DNA of 64,000 bases from DAHUXN01 sp963811805 (lineage in GTDB: Bacteria > Acidobacteriota > Terriglobia > Acidiferrales > UBA7541): positions 124,001 through 188,000 of the forward strand of contig CAWESU010000002.1 of assembly GCA_963811805.1 (NCBI GenBank). The letters run 5' to 3'. Below, piece by piece: positions 1 through 8,929 of the stretch. Every line of letters starts with the position of its first letter. Position 1 is the stretch's first letter. The notes below the pieces were generated by a model. The model searched no databases. It saw only the letters and a list, made by a program, of their open reading frames with translations, and was not told the origin of the DNA. The translations under genes and the position numbers were made by a program.

Positions 1-382
1 CTGCGACGATCGCCGATGGCCCTGGAATTGGGATCACGGCGAGCTTGTGGCGCAAACACAGCGAAACCAGGCGATGGCCCGGATCGGAGATCACCGGCGT
101 ACCAGCATCGCTGACCAGAGCCACGCGCGCGCCCTCTTCCATGCGCACAATCAGCTCTGGAGCGCGGGTCATCTCATTGCGTTCGTGGTAGCTCTCGAGG
201 GGTTTGCGAATCTCGAAATGCGAAAGCAGCTTCAGTGTTTGCCGCGTGTCCTCGCATGCAATCAAATCAGCTTCTTTCAGAATGCGCAGAGCGCGCAGAC
301 TCATGTCTTCCAGATTGCCGATGGGGGTGGCAACGAGATACAAACAGCCGCGGCGAACATTTTCCGATTCACGAGGCGTCAT
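1..382 (-). CDS. rsmI: 16S rRNA (cytidine-1402 2'-O)-methyltransferase RsmI, partial (N-terminal part)
   Basis: The gene runs off the left edge, so only about the first 127 residues are visible. They show the tetrapyrrole-methylase-fold start typical of RsmI: LYLVATPIGNLEDMSLRAL near residues 14-32, the CEDTR segment, and LVSDAGTPVISDPG near residue 85, followed by IPGPSA at the edge. RsmI uses SAM to methylate the ribose of C1402 in the 16S rRNA decoding centre. The ATG at 382 is chosen because it lies just ahead of the conserved start. The gene is divergent from the FmdB gene across a 135-base spacer. Family assignment is secure; the C-terminal half is not seen. Confidence 0.9.
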   Translation of the reverse strand, partial: MTPRESENVRRGCLYLVATPIGNLEDMSLRALRILKEADLIACEDTRQTLKLLSHFEIRKPLESYHERNEMTRAPELIVRMEEGARVALVSDAGTPVISDPGHRLVSLCLRHKLAVIPIPGPSAIVA

Positions 383-517
383 GGCGTTCGAGGCAAAAAT
401 GAAGCTGCTTCGGCACTCAGTCTATCACACCCATCATCACTCATCGGAACGCTGCGTGTGAGCATTCATGCAGACGTGGTAAGATTTTCTGGTAGACAAA
501 GAACGAGGTCGGTTACT

Positions 518-859
518 CTGCCACTTTACGAATACAAATGCAGGAAGTGCGGGCATCGCTTCGAGAAGATCGAAGGCGTATCGGCGTCGGAAATCAAGAA
601 GTGTCCGAAATGCGGTTCAAGAGCCGAGCGTATGCTGAGCGCCCCGGCGATTCAATTTAAGGGCACAGGTTGGTACGTCACGGACTACAAGGGCAAGAAT
701 TCGGATTCGCTTTCGAGGGATCCCAAGGATACCAAGGAAGCGGCGGAGGCCGCGAAGCCCAGCGAAAAGTCCGCCGAGAAGCCTGCAAACAAGCACGCAG
801 AGAAGTCCGCTACAAAAGATTCCGCGAAAGAGCCCGCGAAGAAATCGAAAGTGAAATAG
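518..859 (+). CDS. FmdB-family zinc-ribbon protein with Lys/Ala-rich tail (probable CTG start)
   Basis: This is a 113-residue protein. Its N-terminus is the FmdB/regulatory zinc-ribbon signature (PLYEYKCRKCGHRFE, then KKCPKCGS), giving two CxxC pairs at about residues 8/11 and 29/32. After residue 55 the protein becomes a low-complexity Lys/Ala/Glu/Pro tail resembling histone-H1-like tails, which suggests nucleic-acid contact (inference). Family members begin MPLYEY; here the codon before PLYEY is CTG, and no ATG, GTG or TTG lies close upstream in frame. A GAGGT lies eight bases before the CTG, so a CTG start at 518 is proposed. The gene ends two bases from the convergent galU. The biochemical role of the family is poorly defined. 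Confidence 0.75.
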   Translation: MPLYEYKCRKCGHRFEKIEGVSASEIKKCPKCGSRAERMLSAPAIQFKGTGWYVTDYKGKNSDSLSRDPKDTKEAAEAAKPSEKSAEKPANKHAEKSATKDSAKEPAKKSKVK

Positions 860-861
860 CG

Positions 862-1755
862 CTAGAGCTTCAATGATTTGAGGTAAGCGCGGAATTCATC
901 GCCGAACTCCGGGTTTTTCGCGGCGAACTCCACAGTGGCCTTCAGGAACCCGAGCTTGTCTCCAGCGTCGTAGGTTTTGCCTTCGGTGGTGAGCGCCCAC
1001 AGGCCGTGTTCGCGCGCCAGCGTGCGCAAGGCGTCGGTGAGCTGAATTTCGCCGCCACGCCCCGGTTCCGTGCGTTCCAGGCAGGCGAAAACCTCTGGCG
1101 GCAAGACGTAGCGTCCGATGACGCTCAAATTCGACGGAGCCTTGTCCGCTTCGGGTTTTTCGACAAGATTGATGACTTGTCGCAAGCGGTCGCCCCATTT
1201 GCGCTCGTTGGCCGGCCGCGCATCGATAATTCCGTAGAGATGAACCAGTTCGCGCGGAACCGCCTCAACCGCGATGGCGCCTACACCGGTGGCTTCGTAT
1301 ACATCGCACAGCGTGCGAGTGACCGGCTCCGGCCCGTCGCAAATCACGTCGCCGAGCAATACCGCGAAGGGCTCGTCGCCGACGAGGTCGCGCGCGACCA
1401 ATACCGCGTGTCCTAGGCCAAGCGGCTCGCGCTGTCGAATATAGCTGAAGTGAATCTTCGCGCCGATATCGCGCACCAGATCGGCGCGCCGAGAGTCGCC
1501 CTTCTCGCGCAGAAAGCGCTCGAGCTCCGGTGCTTGGTCGAAGTGGTCCTCGATCGCATTTTTCCCGCGGCCGGTGACGACGATGATGTTCTCGATGCCC
1601 GACGCGGCGCACTCCTCCACGGAATACTGGATGAGAGGCTTATCCACCACGGGCAGCATTTCCTTCGGCTGCGCTTTTGTCGCGGGAAGAAAGCGCGTGC
1701 CGAGGCCTGCGGCGGGAAACACCGCTTTGCGGACGCGTTTTGGTCTGTCGGGCAT
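862..1755 (-). CDS. galU: UTP--glucose-1-phosphate uridylyltransferase
   Basis: This 297-residue protein is full length for bacterial GalU. It makes UDP-glucose from UTP and glucose-1-phosphate in the cytoplasm, feeding cell-envelope polysaccharide and trehalose/glycogen-type pathways. The nucleotide-binding motif AAGLGTRFLPATKAQPKEML spans about residues 15-34, and the region VEKPEADKAPSNLSVIGRYV contains the conserved sugar-phosphate lysine. The ATG at 1755 precedes the conserved VRKAVFPAAGLG start by eight residues. The gene is divergent from tsaD and convergent with the zinc-ribbon gene. Nothing in the sequence looks degenerate. Confidence 0.95.
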   Translation of the reverse strand: MPDRPKRVRKAVFPAAGLGTRFLPATKAQPKEMLPVVDKPLIQYSVEECAASGIENIIVVTGRGKNAIEDHFDQAPELERFLREKGDSRRADLVRDIGAKIHFSYIRQREPLGLGHAVLVARDLVGDEPFAVLLGDVICDGPEPVTRTLCDVYEATGVGAIAVEAVPRELVHLYGIIDARPANERKWGDRLRQVINLVEKPEADKAPSNLSVIGRYVLPPEVFACLERTEPGRGGEIQLTDALRTLAREHGLWALTTEGKTYDAGDKLGFLKATVEFAAKNPEFGDEFRAYLKSLKL

Positions 1756-1890
1756 GGTCTTGTGCGGCCCAAAAGCCGAAAAGGCAACTTACGTGGAGGC
1801 GCGTCGATTGTCAATCCGTTGAAAATCATGAAAGGGAAGCGCAAATGGCGGTGTGCTAACATTACCAGGGAAGAAAAACGGGGGCGCGAA

Positions 1891-3027
1891 TTGACGGCTC
1901 GGATTCTCGGAATTGAATCTTCCTGCGACGAAACAGCGGCCGCGGTTGTGGCTGACGGCGTAGAGATCTTGTCGAGCGTGGTTGCGTCGCAGGTCGATGT
2001 CCACCGCAAATACGGAGGCGTGGTCCCGGAGCTGGCCTCGCGCGAGCATTTGCGTCAAATCGCGCCGGTCGTCCGGGAAGCCCTTTCGCAGGCGAATATA
2101 GCGCTCGCGGACGTGGACGCAATTGGTGTTACGCAGGGCCCCGGCTTGGTTGGCTCCCTTCTCGTCGGACTGACCTACGGCAAAGTGCTTGCTCTGGCAC
2201 TCAATAAGCCGCTGATCGCAGTGAATCATTTGGAAGGTCACGTCCACGCCGTGTTGCTCGAAGCGCATTCCACCGGCCGCGCGCCGAAATTGCCTGCCGT
2301 GTGTCTGATTGTGTCGGGTGGACACACATTGCTGTATCGCGTTGAGGCCGCCGGCAATTCCGGAAACGGCGCGGTACGGTTTTCCTACGCGCGCGTTGGC
2401 GGGACTCGCGACGACGCCGCGGGCGAAGCGTACGACAAAGTCGCCAAGATGCTGGCCATGGGCTATCCCGGCGGCCCTGTGATCGACAAACTTGCTCCGC
2501 ATGGGAATGCGAGCGCAGTGCGATTCGCGCCCACGAAAATCCGAGGCAATCCCTACGACTTTAGCTTCAGCGGTATCAAGACCGCCGTGTTGTATTACTT
2601 GCGCAAGCGGCCCGAGATGCAGGCCGAGATCGAAGCCCGGCAACGCTCGCTGGCAAACGGCGAGCGCGGCCCGGACGCGCTGCGAGCGCTTTCCAGTTCG
2701 GCGACGCTGGACTTGATCGCAAGCTTTCAGCATGCCGTTGTGGAGGACCTGGTGAAGCGAACTCTAGCCGCCAGCGAGCAATTCGCGGCGCAATCCGTTT
2801 TGGTTTCGGGGGGCGTGGCTGCCAATAGAGAGTTGCGTGAGCGATTCGAAGAAGAGGGAAAGAAGCGCGGTCTCGAGGTTTTCTTTCCCAGCCGGCCGCT
2901 TTCGACAGATAACGCTGCCATGATTGCGGCCGCTGCCTTCGCGAAGTTTTCTGCAGGTGAACGGGCGGATGCCAGCCTGAATGCCGCGCCGAATTTCCCG
3001 CTGGGTGTTGCGTCGCCCGAGATTTAG
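1891..3027 (+). CDS. tsaD: tRNA N6-adenosine threonylcarbamoyltransferase TsaD
   Basis: This 378-residue protein is the catalytic subunit that transfers threonylcarbamoyl to A37 of ANN-decoding tRNAs (t6A) with TsaB and TsaE. It opens with ILGIESSCDETAAAVV, carries the metal-binding HLEGH at about residues 113-117, and has SGGHTLL, the GEAYDKVAKMLAMGYPGGP segment and SGGVAANRELR near the C-terminus. I place the start at TTG 1891, four codons before ILGIE, with a GGGGGCG just upstream. An ATG at 1828 would add an unconserved basic stretch. tsaB lies separately at 9.7 kb; tsaE is not in the window. Confidence 0.93.
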   Translation: MTARILGIESSCDETAAAVVADGVEILSSVVASQVDVHRKYGGVVPELASREHLRQIAPVVREALSQANIALADVDAIGVTQGPGLVGSLLVGLTYGKVLALALNKPLIAVNHLEGHVHAVLLEAHSTGRAPKLPAVCLIVSGGHTLLYRVEAAGNSGNGAVRFSYARVGGTRDDAAGEAYDKVAKMLAMGYPGGPVIDKLAPHGNASAVRFAPTKIRGNPYDFSFSGIKTAVLYYLRKRPEMQAEIEARQRSLANGERGPDALRALSSSATLDLIASFQHAVVEDLVKRTLAASEQFAAQSVLVSGGVAANRELRERFEEEGKKRGLEVFFPSRPLSTDNAAMIAAAAFAKFSAGERADASLNAAPNFPLGVASPEI

Positions 3028-3070
3028 CAACGTTGCGTCCGCTGCTCCCCGTCGCGGCACAATTGCGTGG

Positions 3071-4198
3071 TTAGGGCAGGGGGTACTCGAAGAGGTATGC
3101 GGTTCCGTCGCACGCCACCGCGTAAAAAGTGCGGCCATCGCTGCTCCAGCGTATGTCGCCAATTCCTTCCGCGCGGCATTCATCGATAATCGTGTTGCGT
3201 TGCAGGTCAGCGACAAAGATGCGGCCCGCCGCGGAATTCTTCAGCCACGAGTTGTAAAAGCCGCACAGGGGAAGCGAAGGGTGACAGTGGCACATTTCCG
3301 CGGCAAACGGCAGCGAGGTGACTGTCCCGCTTTCCGCGTCGAGCGAGTAAACTTGACCGGACGCGCAAAAGATCAGGTGCCGGCCATCGCTGGACCAGGA
3401 AAGCTGGGTGACATGCCCGGTGGTCTCAAATCTTCCGGCAACCTCGAGCGTAGGAACCCGCACGAATAGCACGCAGTCGTCCGACCAATCGCCATCAAAC
3501 TCCAGAACGGTTGCCAGCATTCGCTCGCCCGGCCGGAAGGCCGTCGCTCCGAAGCCGTAGAAATTGCCCTGATCGTCTTCACCTTCGCCCTGGCCGGGCG
3601 CCGGCGCTTCTACGAATACCCGCCGATCCATCTCGCACAGCGGCTCGAATTTCTCTGGGGAGTCACCCGGCATCCAGAGCGTCAATTTGGCGTTTTCAGA
3701 GCCGTCTGAAGCCGCGGCAAAATACTTCCCGTCTTCTGACCAGCAAAGGTGCGTTGGATAAACGCGAAAGGCACCGAATCGTCCCGCAAAGGCGCCGGAG
3801 CGCGGATGGAACAAATGCAATTCCGGTTGCCACGTGCCGGAAACAGCCACAAGAGATTGCTCTTCGGGCCCCCAGGCAAAGGCCGCCGGAAAATCTGGGT
3901 GCGCGATAAACGGTTCGTCAGGAACAGTGATGACGTTCGGCGCGCCGCTCAGCTCCGCGTCGACGATTTCGATCCGCTGGCTGGATTCGCGCGTTTCCGC
4001 CGAATAGCTGACGATGCGTCCTCGCGGCGAAATAGCAAGTTGCGCGCCTATGCCGGTAAATACCTGCTTGACGTTCCACCGCGAAGTCTGTGGGAGCTCC
4101 CGCAGGCCGCGAAGGACCAGCGAAGACGACAGCACGGTGATCGCCCTGCTCTGCGCAGGCGCGATTTCTTGCGCTGGCCGCTTGGTCCGCGTGGGCAT
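3071..4198 (-). CDS. WD40-like beta-propeller protein
   Basis: This 375-residue protein has repeated blades of the WD40/TolB type: CWSEDGKYFAAASDGS near residue 150, LSWSSDGRHLIFCASG near 270 and IRWSSDGRTFYAVACDG near 350. Each has the D-G turn and following beta strands. No signal peptide is evident, so a cytoplasmic scaffold role is likely (inference). Its ATG overlaps the stop of the upstream J-domain gene by one base (TGATG), which implies translational coupling and a shared function. The substrate or partner is unknown. It could equally be described as a quinoprotein-amine-dehydrogenase-like propeller without catalytic residues. Confidence 0.7.
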   Translation of the reverse strand: MPTRTKRPAQEIAPAQSRAITVLSSSLVLRGLRELPQTSRWNVKQVFTGIGAQLAISPRGRIVSYSAETRESSQRIEIVDAELSGAPNVITVPDEPFIAHPDFPAAFAWGPEEQSLVAVSGTWQPELHLFHPRSGAFAGRFGAFRVYPTHLCWSEDGKYFAAASDGSENAKLTLWMPGDSPEKFEPLCEMDRRVFVEAPAPGQGEGEDDQGNFYGFGATAFRPGERMLATVLEFDGDWSDDCVLFVRVPTLEVAGRFETTGHVTQLSWSSDGRHLIFCASGQVYSLDAESGTVTSLPFAAEMCHCHPSLPLCGFYNSWLKNSAAGRIFVADLQRNTIIDECRAEGIGDIRWSSDGRTFYAVACDGTAYLFEYPLP

Positions 4199-4977
4199 CA
4201 GTGCACGCGCCCTGACGTGAAAACTTCCACGCGTGCCTTGGAATCCGCGATGCGCTGGCGAACCTTTTCCGCCATTTCCGCAAGCAGGTCGCGATTCCGC
4301 TCCTGCGCGTCGTCCGCTTGAACCTTCAATAAATACAAATCGGAATTGAGAATGGTCTGCAGCTCAGCCTCGATTTCGGCCAGGCGATTATTCATCAAGC
4401 TGAGCTTGCGAATCACGCGAACCAATTCCGCGCCCGGGCCCTCACCCTGCACAGCCTCCGGGCTGGATTCGTACACCTCGAGAATTTTTGCGATGCTCGA
4501 TTCGTCGCCCTGTTGATACGCCTGATTCACTTCGGCCATCAGCTCCTGACGCCGCGCGCGATCAGTGGGATCTGCCGTCAGGTCGGGGTGGATGCGCTTC
4601 GCCGCTTCGCGGTACATGCGCTTCAATTCTGGCGATGGGGAAAACAGCTTTTGCTCGCGCGGCTCCTTGGATGGCACCGCTGTCCGCGACTCATTCGCTC
4701 GCGCACGAGCCTCGCGCGCGGCCCGCTGCAGCCTTTCGTTCTCAGGCTCCTCCGCGGCAAGCCGTTCGGCGATTTGCGCGCGCAATTCGTCGAGTTCGGC
4801 GTAGGGCGCGCCAACCATATGCAAATAGCGGGCCTCGAGGGCCTTCAATTCGCCGCGCAGAGTGGCTAGGCGCAATTCGCACTCCGCAAGTTCCGCTTCG
4901 AGGCGTTCCTGTTCCTTGCGCTTGCGCGCAAGTTCGCGCTCTTCGGGTTTTGCGCTTCGTGTCTGCTTCGTCGTCAT
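4198..4977 (-). CDS. J-domain co-chaperone-like protein with coiled coils
   Basis: This 259-residue protein has a long charged coiled coil (about residues 8-95), then a J-domain-like segment LKRMYREAAKRIHPDLTADP with the HPD tripeptide at about 130-132, then a second helical coiled coil to the C-terminus. The HPD motif stimulates DnaK-type ATPases in J proteins. There is no Gly/Phe region or zinc finger, so this is a class-C-like J protein. The ATG at 4977 (MTTKQTRS) is preferred over an upstream extension to 5037 because the extension is unstructured. It is coupled to the downstream WD40 gene, suggesting a chaperone/scaffold pair (inference). Confidence 0.72.
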   Translation of the reverse strand: MTTKQTRSAKPEERELARKRKEQERLEAELAECELRLATLRGELKALEARYLHMVGAPYAELDELRAQIAERLAAEEPENERLQRAAREARARANESRTAVPSKEPREQKLFSPSPELKRMYREAAKRIHPDLTADPTDRARRQELMAEVNQAYQQGDESSIAKILEVYESSPEAVQGEGPGAELVRVIRKLSLMNNRLAEIEAELQTILNSDLYLLKVQADDAQERNRDLLAEMAEKVRQRIADSKARVEVFTSGRVH

Positions 4978-5128
4978 GAGTCTGCCCGAATCTGCGAGCA
5001 AGGCTGATGCGCGCAGACCACCTAGAGCCGGATACAAAATCGTGAAGACTAGTATGCCTAAGATTTCTTGCTGCGTGGCAACCGCTCCATTCGCCGTTTC
5101 CAGAACGAAAAGAGGAAGCCCTGTAGGA

Positions 5129-5142
5129 CTTTAGTACTAAAG
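5129..5142. repeat. 14-bp perfect palindrome in the J-protein/hyuA intergenic region
   Basis: CTTTAGTACTAAAG reads identically on both strands. It is followed by a small hairpin (ACGAC-TTCAC-GTCGT) around 5181-5195. It lies between two divergent transcription units, about 75-100 bases upstream of the hyuA promoter, so it could be an operator or a repeat fragment. Confidence 0.4.
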
Positions 5143-5204
5143 CGACTGGTCGTGAGGACAGTCGGCCGCACGAAGGCGCGACGACTTCACGTCGTGATCA
5201 GGTT

Positions 5205-5233
5205 TTGCGCCGGCCCGCTGAATTCTATACAAT
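5205..5233 (+). promoter_or_regulatory. Sigma70-like promoter of hyuAB, predicted leaderless start
   Basis: A -35 TTGCGC (5205-5210) and a -10 TACAAT (5228-5233) are separated by 17 bases. The -10 ends nine bases before the hyuA ATG, so transcription would begin within about three bases of the start codon. No Shine-Dalgarno sequence precedes the ATG, which fits a leaderless mRNA. Confidence 0.5.
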
Positions 5234-5242
5234 CGCGCGGCC

Positions 5243-7258
5243 ATGCGCATTGCCATCGATACCGGCGGTACGTTCACGGATTGTGTTTTTGTTCGTAGCG
5301 GCGAGTTGCGCATCCTGAAGATGCCTTCCACTCCCGGAAATCCGGCGCGGGCGATTGAGGACGCCGTCTCCAAGATTCTTGCCGACTCACCTGCGTCCGC
5401 GGGCGAAGCGCTGGAGCTTACCTGCGGCACGACCGTCGGCACAAACGCTCTGCTCGAGCGTAGAGGCGGGCGCGTCGCCCTGGTCACCACCGCAGGATTC
5501 GAAGACGTTCTGGAGATTGGCAGGCAGGCGCGGCCACGCCTTTATGATTTTTTCGTAGAGCGGCCAAAGCCGCTCGTGCCACGACAGTGGCGAATTGGAA
5601 TGAAAGAGCGCGTGAGCGCCGAAGGGCGTGCGCTCTTGCGCCCCGGGAAGGGCGAGCTGAATCGAGTTGTTCGACTGGTGAGAAAAAGCCGCGCCGACGC
5701 AGTTGCCGTCTGCCTGCTTTTTTCGTTTGCCAATTCCGAGCATGAGCGCCAAATCACCGCCCGATTGCGCGCCGCTGGGTTTTCCGTGTCTACCTCTCAC
5801 GAGATTTTTCCTGAGTTCCGTGAATACGAACGCACTGCGACCACTGTCGAGAACGCTTACCTTCTTCCCGTGATGAGCCGTTACCTGGGTGAAATCGATG
5901 CCCTGGCTCAAAGCCGTGCGAAACCGCGAAGTTCAGCGAAGTCGCGCGTGCGCGTAATGCAATCGAGCGGCGGAATTATTTCCGCGGCCACGGCGTCGCG
6001 CGAACCGGTTCGCACCATTCTTTCCGGGCCTGCAGGCGGCGTGTTGGGCGCGCAGTACGTCGCCGAACTGGCCGGGTTTCCGCGTGTCATTACTTTCGAT
6101 ATGGGCGGCACATCCACTGATGTCGCGTTGATCGACGGCGACTTGCGCACGACCAACGAGTCCGAAGTCGCGGGCCTGCCGGTGTCCGTGCCCATGCTCG
6201 ATATTCACACCCTCGGCGCGGGCGGAGGCTCGCTCGCACGCTTCGATCGCGGCGGCGCGCTGCGCGTGGGTCCAGAAAGCGCCGGCGCCGATCCCGGCCC
6301 GATTTGCTATGGCCGCGGAACACGCCCGACGGTCACGGATGCGCATCTGCTTCTTGGCCGCATCGGGCCGGAAGGTTTTCTCGGCGGCGAATTTCGGTTG
6401 GATCTTGCTCGCGCGCGCGAATGGGTCGCGCGTTCGCGCGGCCCGATGAAATCGATGGAGGAGTTCGCGCAGGGCATTCTTGATGTGGTCGAGACCAGCA
6501 TGGAGAAAGCCATCCGCGTTATTTCCATCGAGCGCGGCTACGATCCGCGCGATTACACGCTGGTAGCCTTTGGCGGTGCGGGCGGCTTGCATGGATGCGG
6601 CCTTGCCGCGGCGCTCGAAATTCCTCGTGTGCTGATTCCTAAGTTCCCCGGAGGCCTCTCTGCGCTCGGGATTCTGCGCGCGGATGTGGTCAAGGATTTT
6701 TCGCGGACTGTTCTGCTCGCCGTCGAATCGCGGCTTGCGGCCGGAGGCGTTTTGCAAAAGGAATTCGCCGTCATGGAAAAGCTCGCCGTAAAGGATATGC
6801 GCCGCGAAGGCTTCGGCCAGCGCCAGCTCCGCATCGAGCGCCTTGTCGACATGCGGTACATCGGCCAAGCCTATGAATTGACCGTCAACGCGAATGGCGA
6901 TTTCGTTGCCGGCTTTCATCGCGCCCACGACCGGCGTTACGGATATTCCGACGCGAAACGCGCGGTGGAAATTGTCAACGTTCGCGCCCGCGCAATTGGT
7001 CTGACGCCGAAGCCCACCCTGCCAAAAGCTCCGGCCAGCGGTGCGGACGCTGGCGCTTCCTCGATCGGCGAACGCGAGGTGTTTTTCGGCGGCCGCGCGA
7101 TGAAGACGCCCACTTACGACCGTTCGCGGCTGCGCGCCGGAAACCGCCTTCGTGGCCCGGCCGTTGTGGCCGAGTACAGCGCGACCACCGTGATTCTTCC
7201 CGGCTGGCGGGCTCGTGTCGATGCCTACGGCAATCTGGTGATGGAGCAAATGCAATGA
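5243..7258 (+). CDS. hyuA: Hydantoinase/oxoprolinase family protein, A (HyuA) subunit
   Basis: This 671-residue protein begins MRIAIDTGGTFTDCVF, the phosphate-1 loop of the ASKHA-like hydantoinase A/oxoprolinase N-domain, and contains ITFDMGGTSTDVALI near residue 290 and VAFGGAGGLHGC near 440. Such subunits pair with HyuB for ATP-dependent ring opening of hydantoins or 5-oxoproline, or carboxylation of acetone- or acetophenone-type ketones. The exact substrate cannot be read from the sequence. Its stop overlaps the hyuB start by four bases (ATGA), so the two form an obligate operon. The cytoplasmic length fits the family. Confidence 0.88.
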   Translation: MRIAIDTGGTFTDCVFVRSGELRILKMPSTPGNPARAIEDAVSKILADSPASAGEALELTCGTTVGTNALLERRGGRVALVTTAGFEDVLEIGRQARPRLYDFFVERPKPLVPRQWRIGMKERVSAEGRALLRPGKGELNRVVRLVRKSRADAVAVCLLFSFANSEHERQITARLRAAGFSVSTSHEIFPEFREYERTATTVENAYLLPVMSRYLGEIDALAQSRAKPRSSAKSRVRVMQSSGGIISAATASREPVRTILSGPAGGVLGAQYVAELAGFPRVITFDMGGTSTDVALIDGDLRTTNESEVAGLPVSVPMLDIHTLGAGGGSLARFDRGGALRVGPESAGADPGPICYGRGTRPTVTDAHLLLGRIGPEGFLGGEFRLDLARAREWVARSRGPMKSMEEFAQGILDVVETSMEKAIRVISIERGYDPRDYTLVAFGGAGGLHGCGLAAALEIPRVLIPKFPGGLSALGILRADVVKDFSRTVLLAVESRLAAGGVLQKEFAVMEKLAVKDMRREGFGQRQLRIERLVDMRYIGQAYELTVNANGDFVAGFHRAHDRRYGYSDAKRAVEIVNVRARAIGLTPKPTLPKAPASGADAGASSIGEREVFFGGRAMKTPTYDRSRLRAGNRLRGPAVVAEYSATTVILPGWRARVDAYGNLVMEQMQ

Positions 7259-8844
7259 GCTTTGATCCCGTTCGCCTCGAGGTTTTCAAAAACATTTTCC
7301 ATTCCGTCGCGGAAGAAATGGGCGGCGTCCTGCGTCGCTCGGCTTTTTCTCCGAACATCAAGGAGCGTCGCGACTACTCCTGCGCGGTGTTTAACGGGGA
7401 CGGCGAAGTCTTGGCCATGGGCGACCACATGCCCGTGCACTTGGGTTCCATGCCTGCGTCTGTTGAGGCCGCGATTCGCGCGTTGGAATTGCGGCCCGGC
7501 GATGTGGCTCTGTTGAACGATCCCTATGCCGGCGGCACGCATTTGCCCGATTTGACCATGGTGATGCCGGTCTATTTGCCGCGGGGGAAGCGGCCCCTGT
7601 TTTACGTTGCGAATCGTGCCCACCATGCCGACGTCGGCGGCGCGCAGGCGGGCTCGATGGGCCTGTCGCGCGAGATTTTTCAAGAGGGGCTTCGCATCCC
7701 GCCGGTGAAGATATTCGAAAACGGCCAAATCGTGCGCGACGTCCTGCAGTTGGTCTTGGCCAACGTGCGCACCTCACGCGAGCGCGAAGGTGACCTCACG
7801 GCGCAGGTCGCAGCCTGCCGGGTGGGCGAGCGGCGGCTGCTTGAAATCGCACGCAAGTACGGTCCGCAAGAAGCCAGCAAGTACGGCCGCCATCTGCTCG
7901 AATATTCCGCCGAAATGATGCGTGCCACGCTGCGGGAGATTCCCGACGGGACGTATCGCGGCCAAGATTTTCTCGACAATGACGGCGTGACCGACGAGCC
8001 CATCGCAATTCGCGTCACCATTCGCATTCGTGGCGCTCGCGCGGAAGTGGATTTCACAGGCTCATCGCCCGAGTGCGCGGGCAGCATCAACGCTGTGAAG
8101 GCGATTGCCGATTCGGCCGTGTTTTACGTTTTTCGATGCCTCGCCAACGATCAGGTTCCAGCTACCTCCGGCTTGCTCCGGCCGATTCGTATCATCGCGC
8201 CGGAGGGCACTATCGTGAACGCTCGCCCGCCGTGCGCCGTCGCCGGCGGTAACGTAGAAGCGTCGCAGAGAATCGTCGACACGCTGCTCCGCGCGCTAGC
8301 CCGCGCCGTTCCGGCAAGGGTTCCGGCTGCCAGCCAAGGCACCATGAATAACCTTACGTTCGGCGGCCGCGATACTCGCCCGCATCGTGGTGGCGCGCCA
8401 TTTGCGTATTACGAGACCATCGCCGGCGGCATGGGCGCACGTCCCGACCGCGACGGCGAAAACGCTATCCATACCCACATGACCAACTCGCTGAATACCC
8501 CCATTGAGGTTTTCGAGCACGCGTATCCAGTACGCGTCCGCCGCTACGGAATACGGACTGGTTCAGGAGGGGCCGGAAAGCATCGCGGGGGCGACGGAAT
8601 CGTGCGCGAGATCGAATTGCTCGTACCGATGCAGGTCGGAATGCTCTCGGATCGCCGAAAGTTCGGTCCTTATGGGCTTGCCGGTGGGCATCCGGGTAAG
8701 CGTGGCAAGAATGAACTGGTCGTTGCCGGCCGGAGCAAGCAAGTTGCCGCCAAGGGCAGCTTCTATGCCCCTGCCGGCGCTATTGTGTGCATTGAATCCC
8801 CTGGCGGCGGCGGGTGGGGAAAACCGATGTCTCGCAAATCCTAA
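7255..8844 (+). CDS. hyuB: Hydantoinase/oxoprolinase family protein, B (HyuB) subunit
   Basis: This 529-residue protein has the family start FDPVRLEVFKNIFHSVAEEMG and the conserved CAVFNGDGEVLAMGDHMPVHLGS, NDPYAGGTHLPDLTMV, and C-terminal GSGGAGKHRGGDGIVREIE segments. It forms the partner subunit of HyuA in ATP-dependent hydrolysis or carboxylation of a cyclic amide or ketone. It overlaps hyuA by ATGA. Length and motifs are intact. No transporter or racemase is adjacent that would fix the substrate. Confidence 0.88.
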   Translation: MSFDPVRLEVFKNIFHSVAEEMGGVLRRSAFSPNIKERRDYSCAVFNGDGEVLAMGDHMPVHLGSMPASVEAAIRALELRPGDVALLNDPYAGGTHLPDLTMVMPVYLPRGKRPLFYVANRAHHADVGGAQAGSMGLSREIFQEGLRIPPVKIFENGQIVRDVLQLVLANVRTSREREGDLTAQVAACRVGERRLLEIARKYGPQEASKYGRHLLEYSAEMMRATLREIPDGTYRGQDFLDNDGVTDEPIAIRVTIRIRGARAEVDFTGSSPECAGSINAVKAIADSAVFYVFRCLANDQVPATSGLLRPIRIIAPEGTIVNARPPCAVAGGNVEASQRIVDTLLRALARAVPARVPAASQGTMNNLTFGGRDTRPHRGGAPFAYYETIAGGMGARPDRDGENAIHTHMTNSLNTPIEVFEHAYPVRVRRYGIRTGSGGAGKHRGGDGIVREIELLVPMQVGMLSDRRKFGPYGLAGGHPGKRGKNELVVAGRSKQVAAKGSFYAPAGAIVCIESPGGGGWGKPMSRKS

Positions 8845-8929
8845 GGTCGGGCATAATTCACGGTAAATGCAAATTCCGACGGGAGTCGCTTCGAGGACTG
8901 TTCAGGGAAAAACCAGGTGTAGCCCACAT

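Noticed and set aside
47..859. A long forward frame covering the rsmI region and the zinc-ribbon gene
   Set aside because: The first 157 codons are antisense to rsmI; only the part from the CTG at 518 matches a protein family.
1801..1890. Promoter and ATG start for tsaD at 1828
   Set aside because: No -35/-10 pair with acceptable spacing was found, and the ATG would add an unconserved basic extension before the family start.
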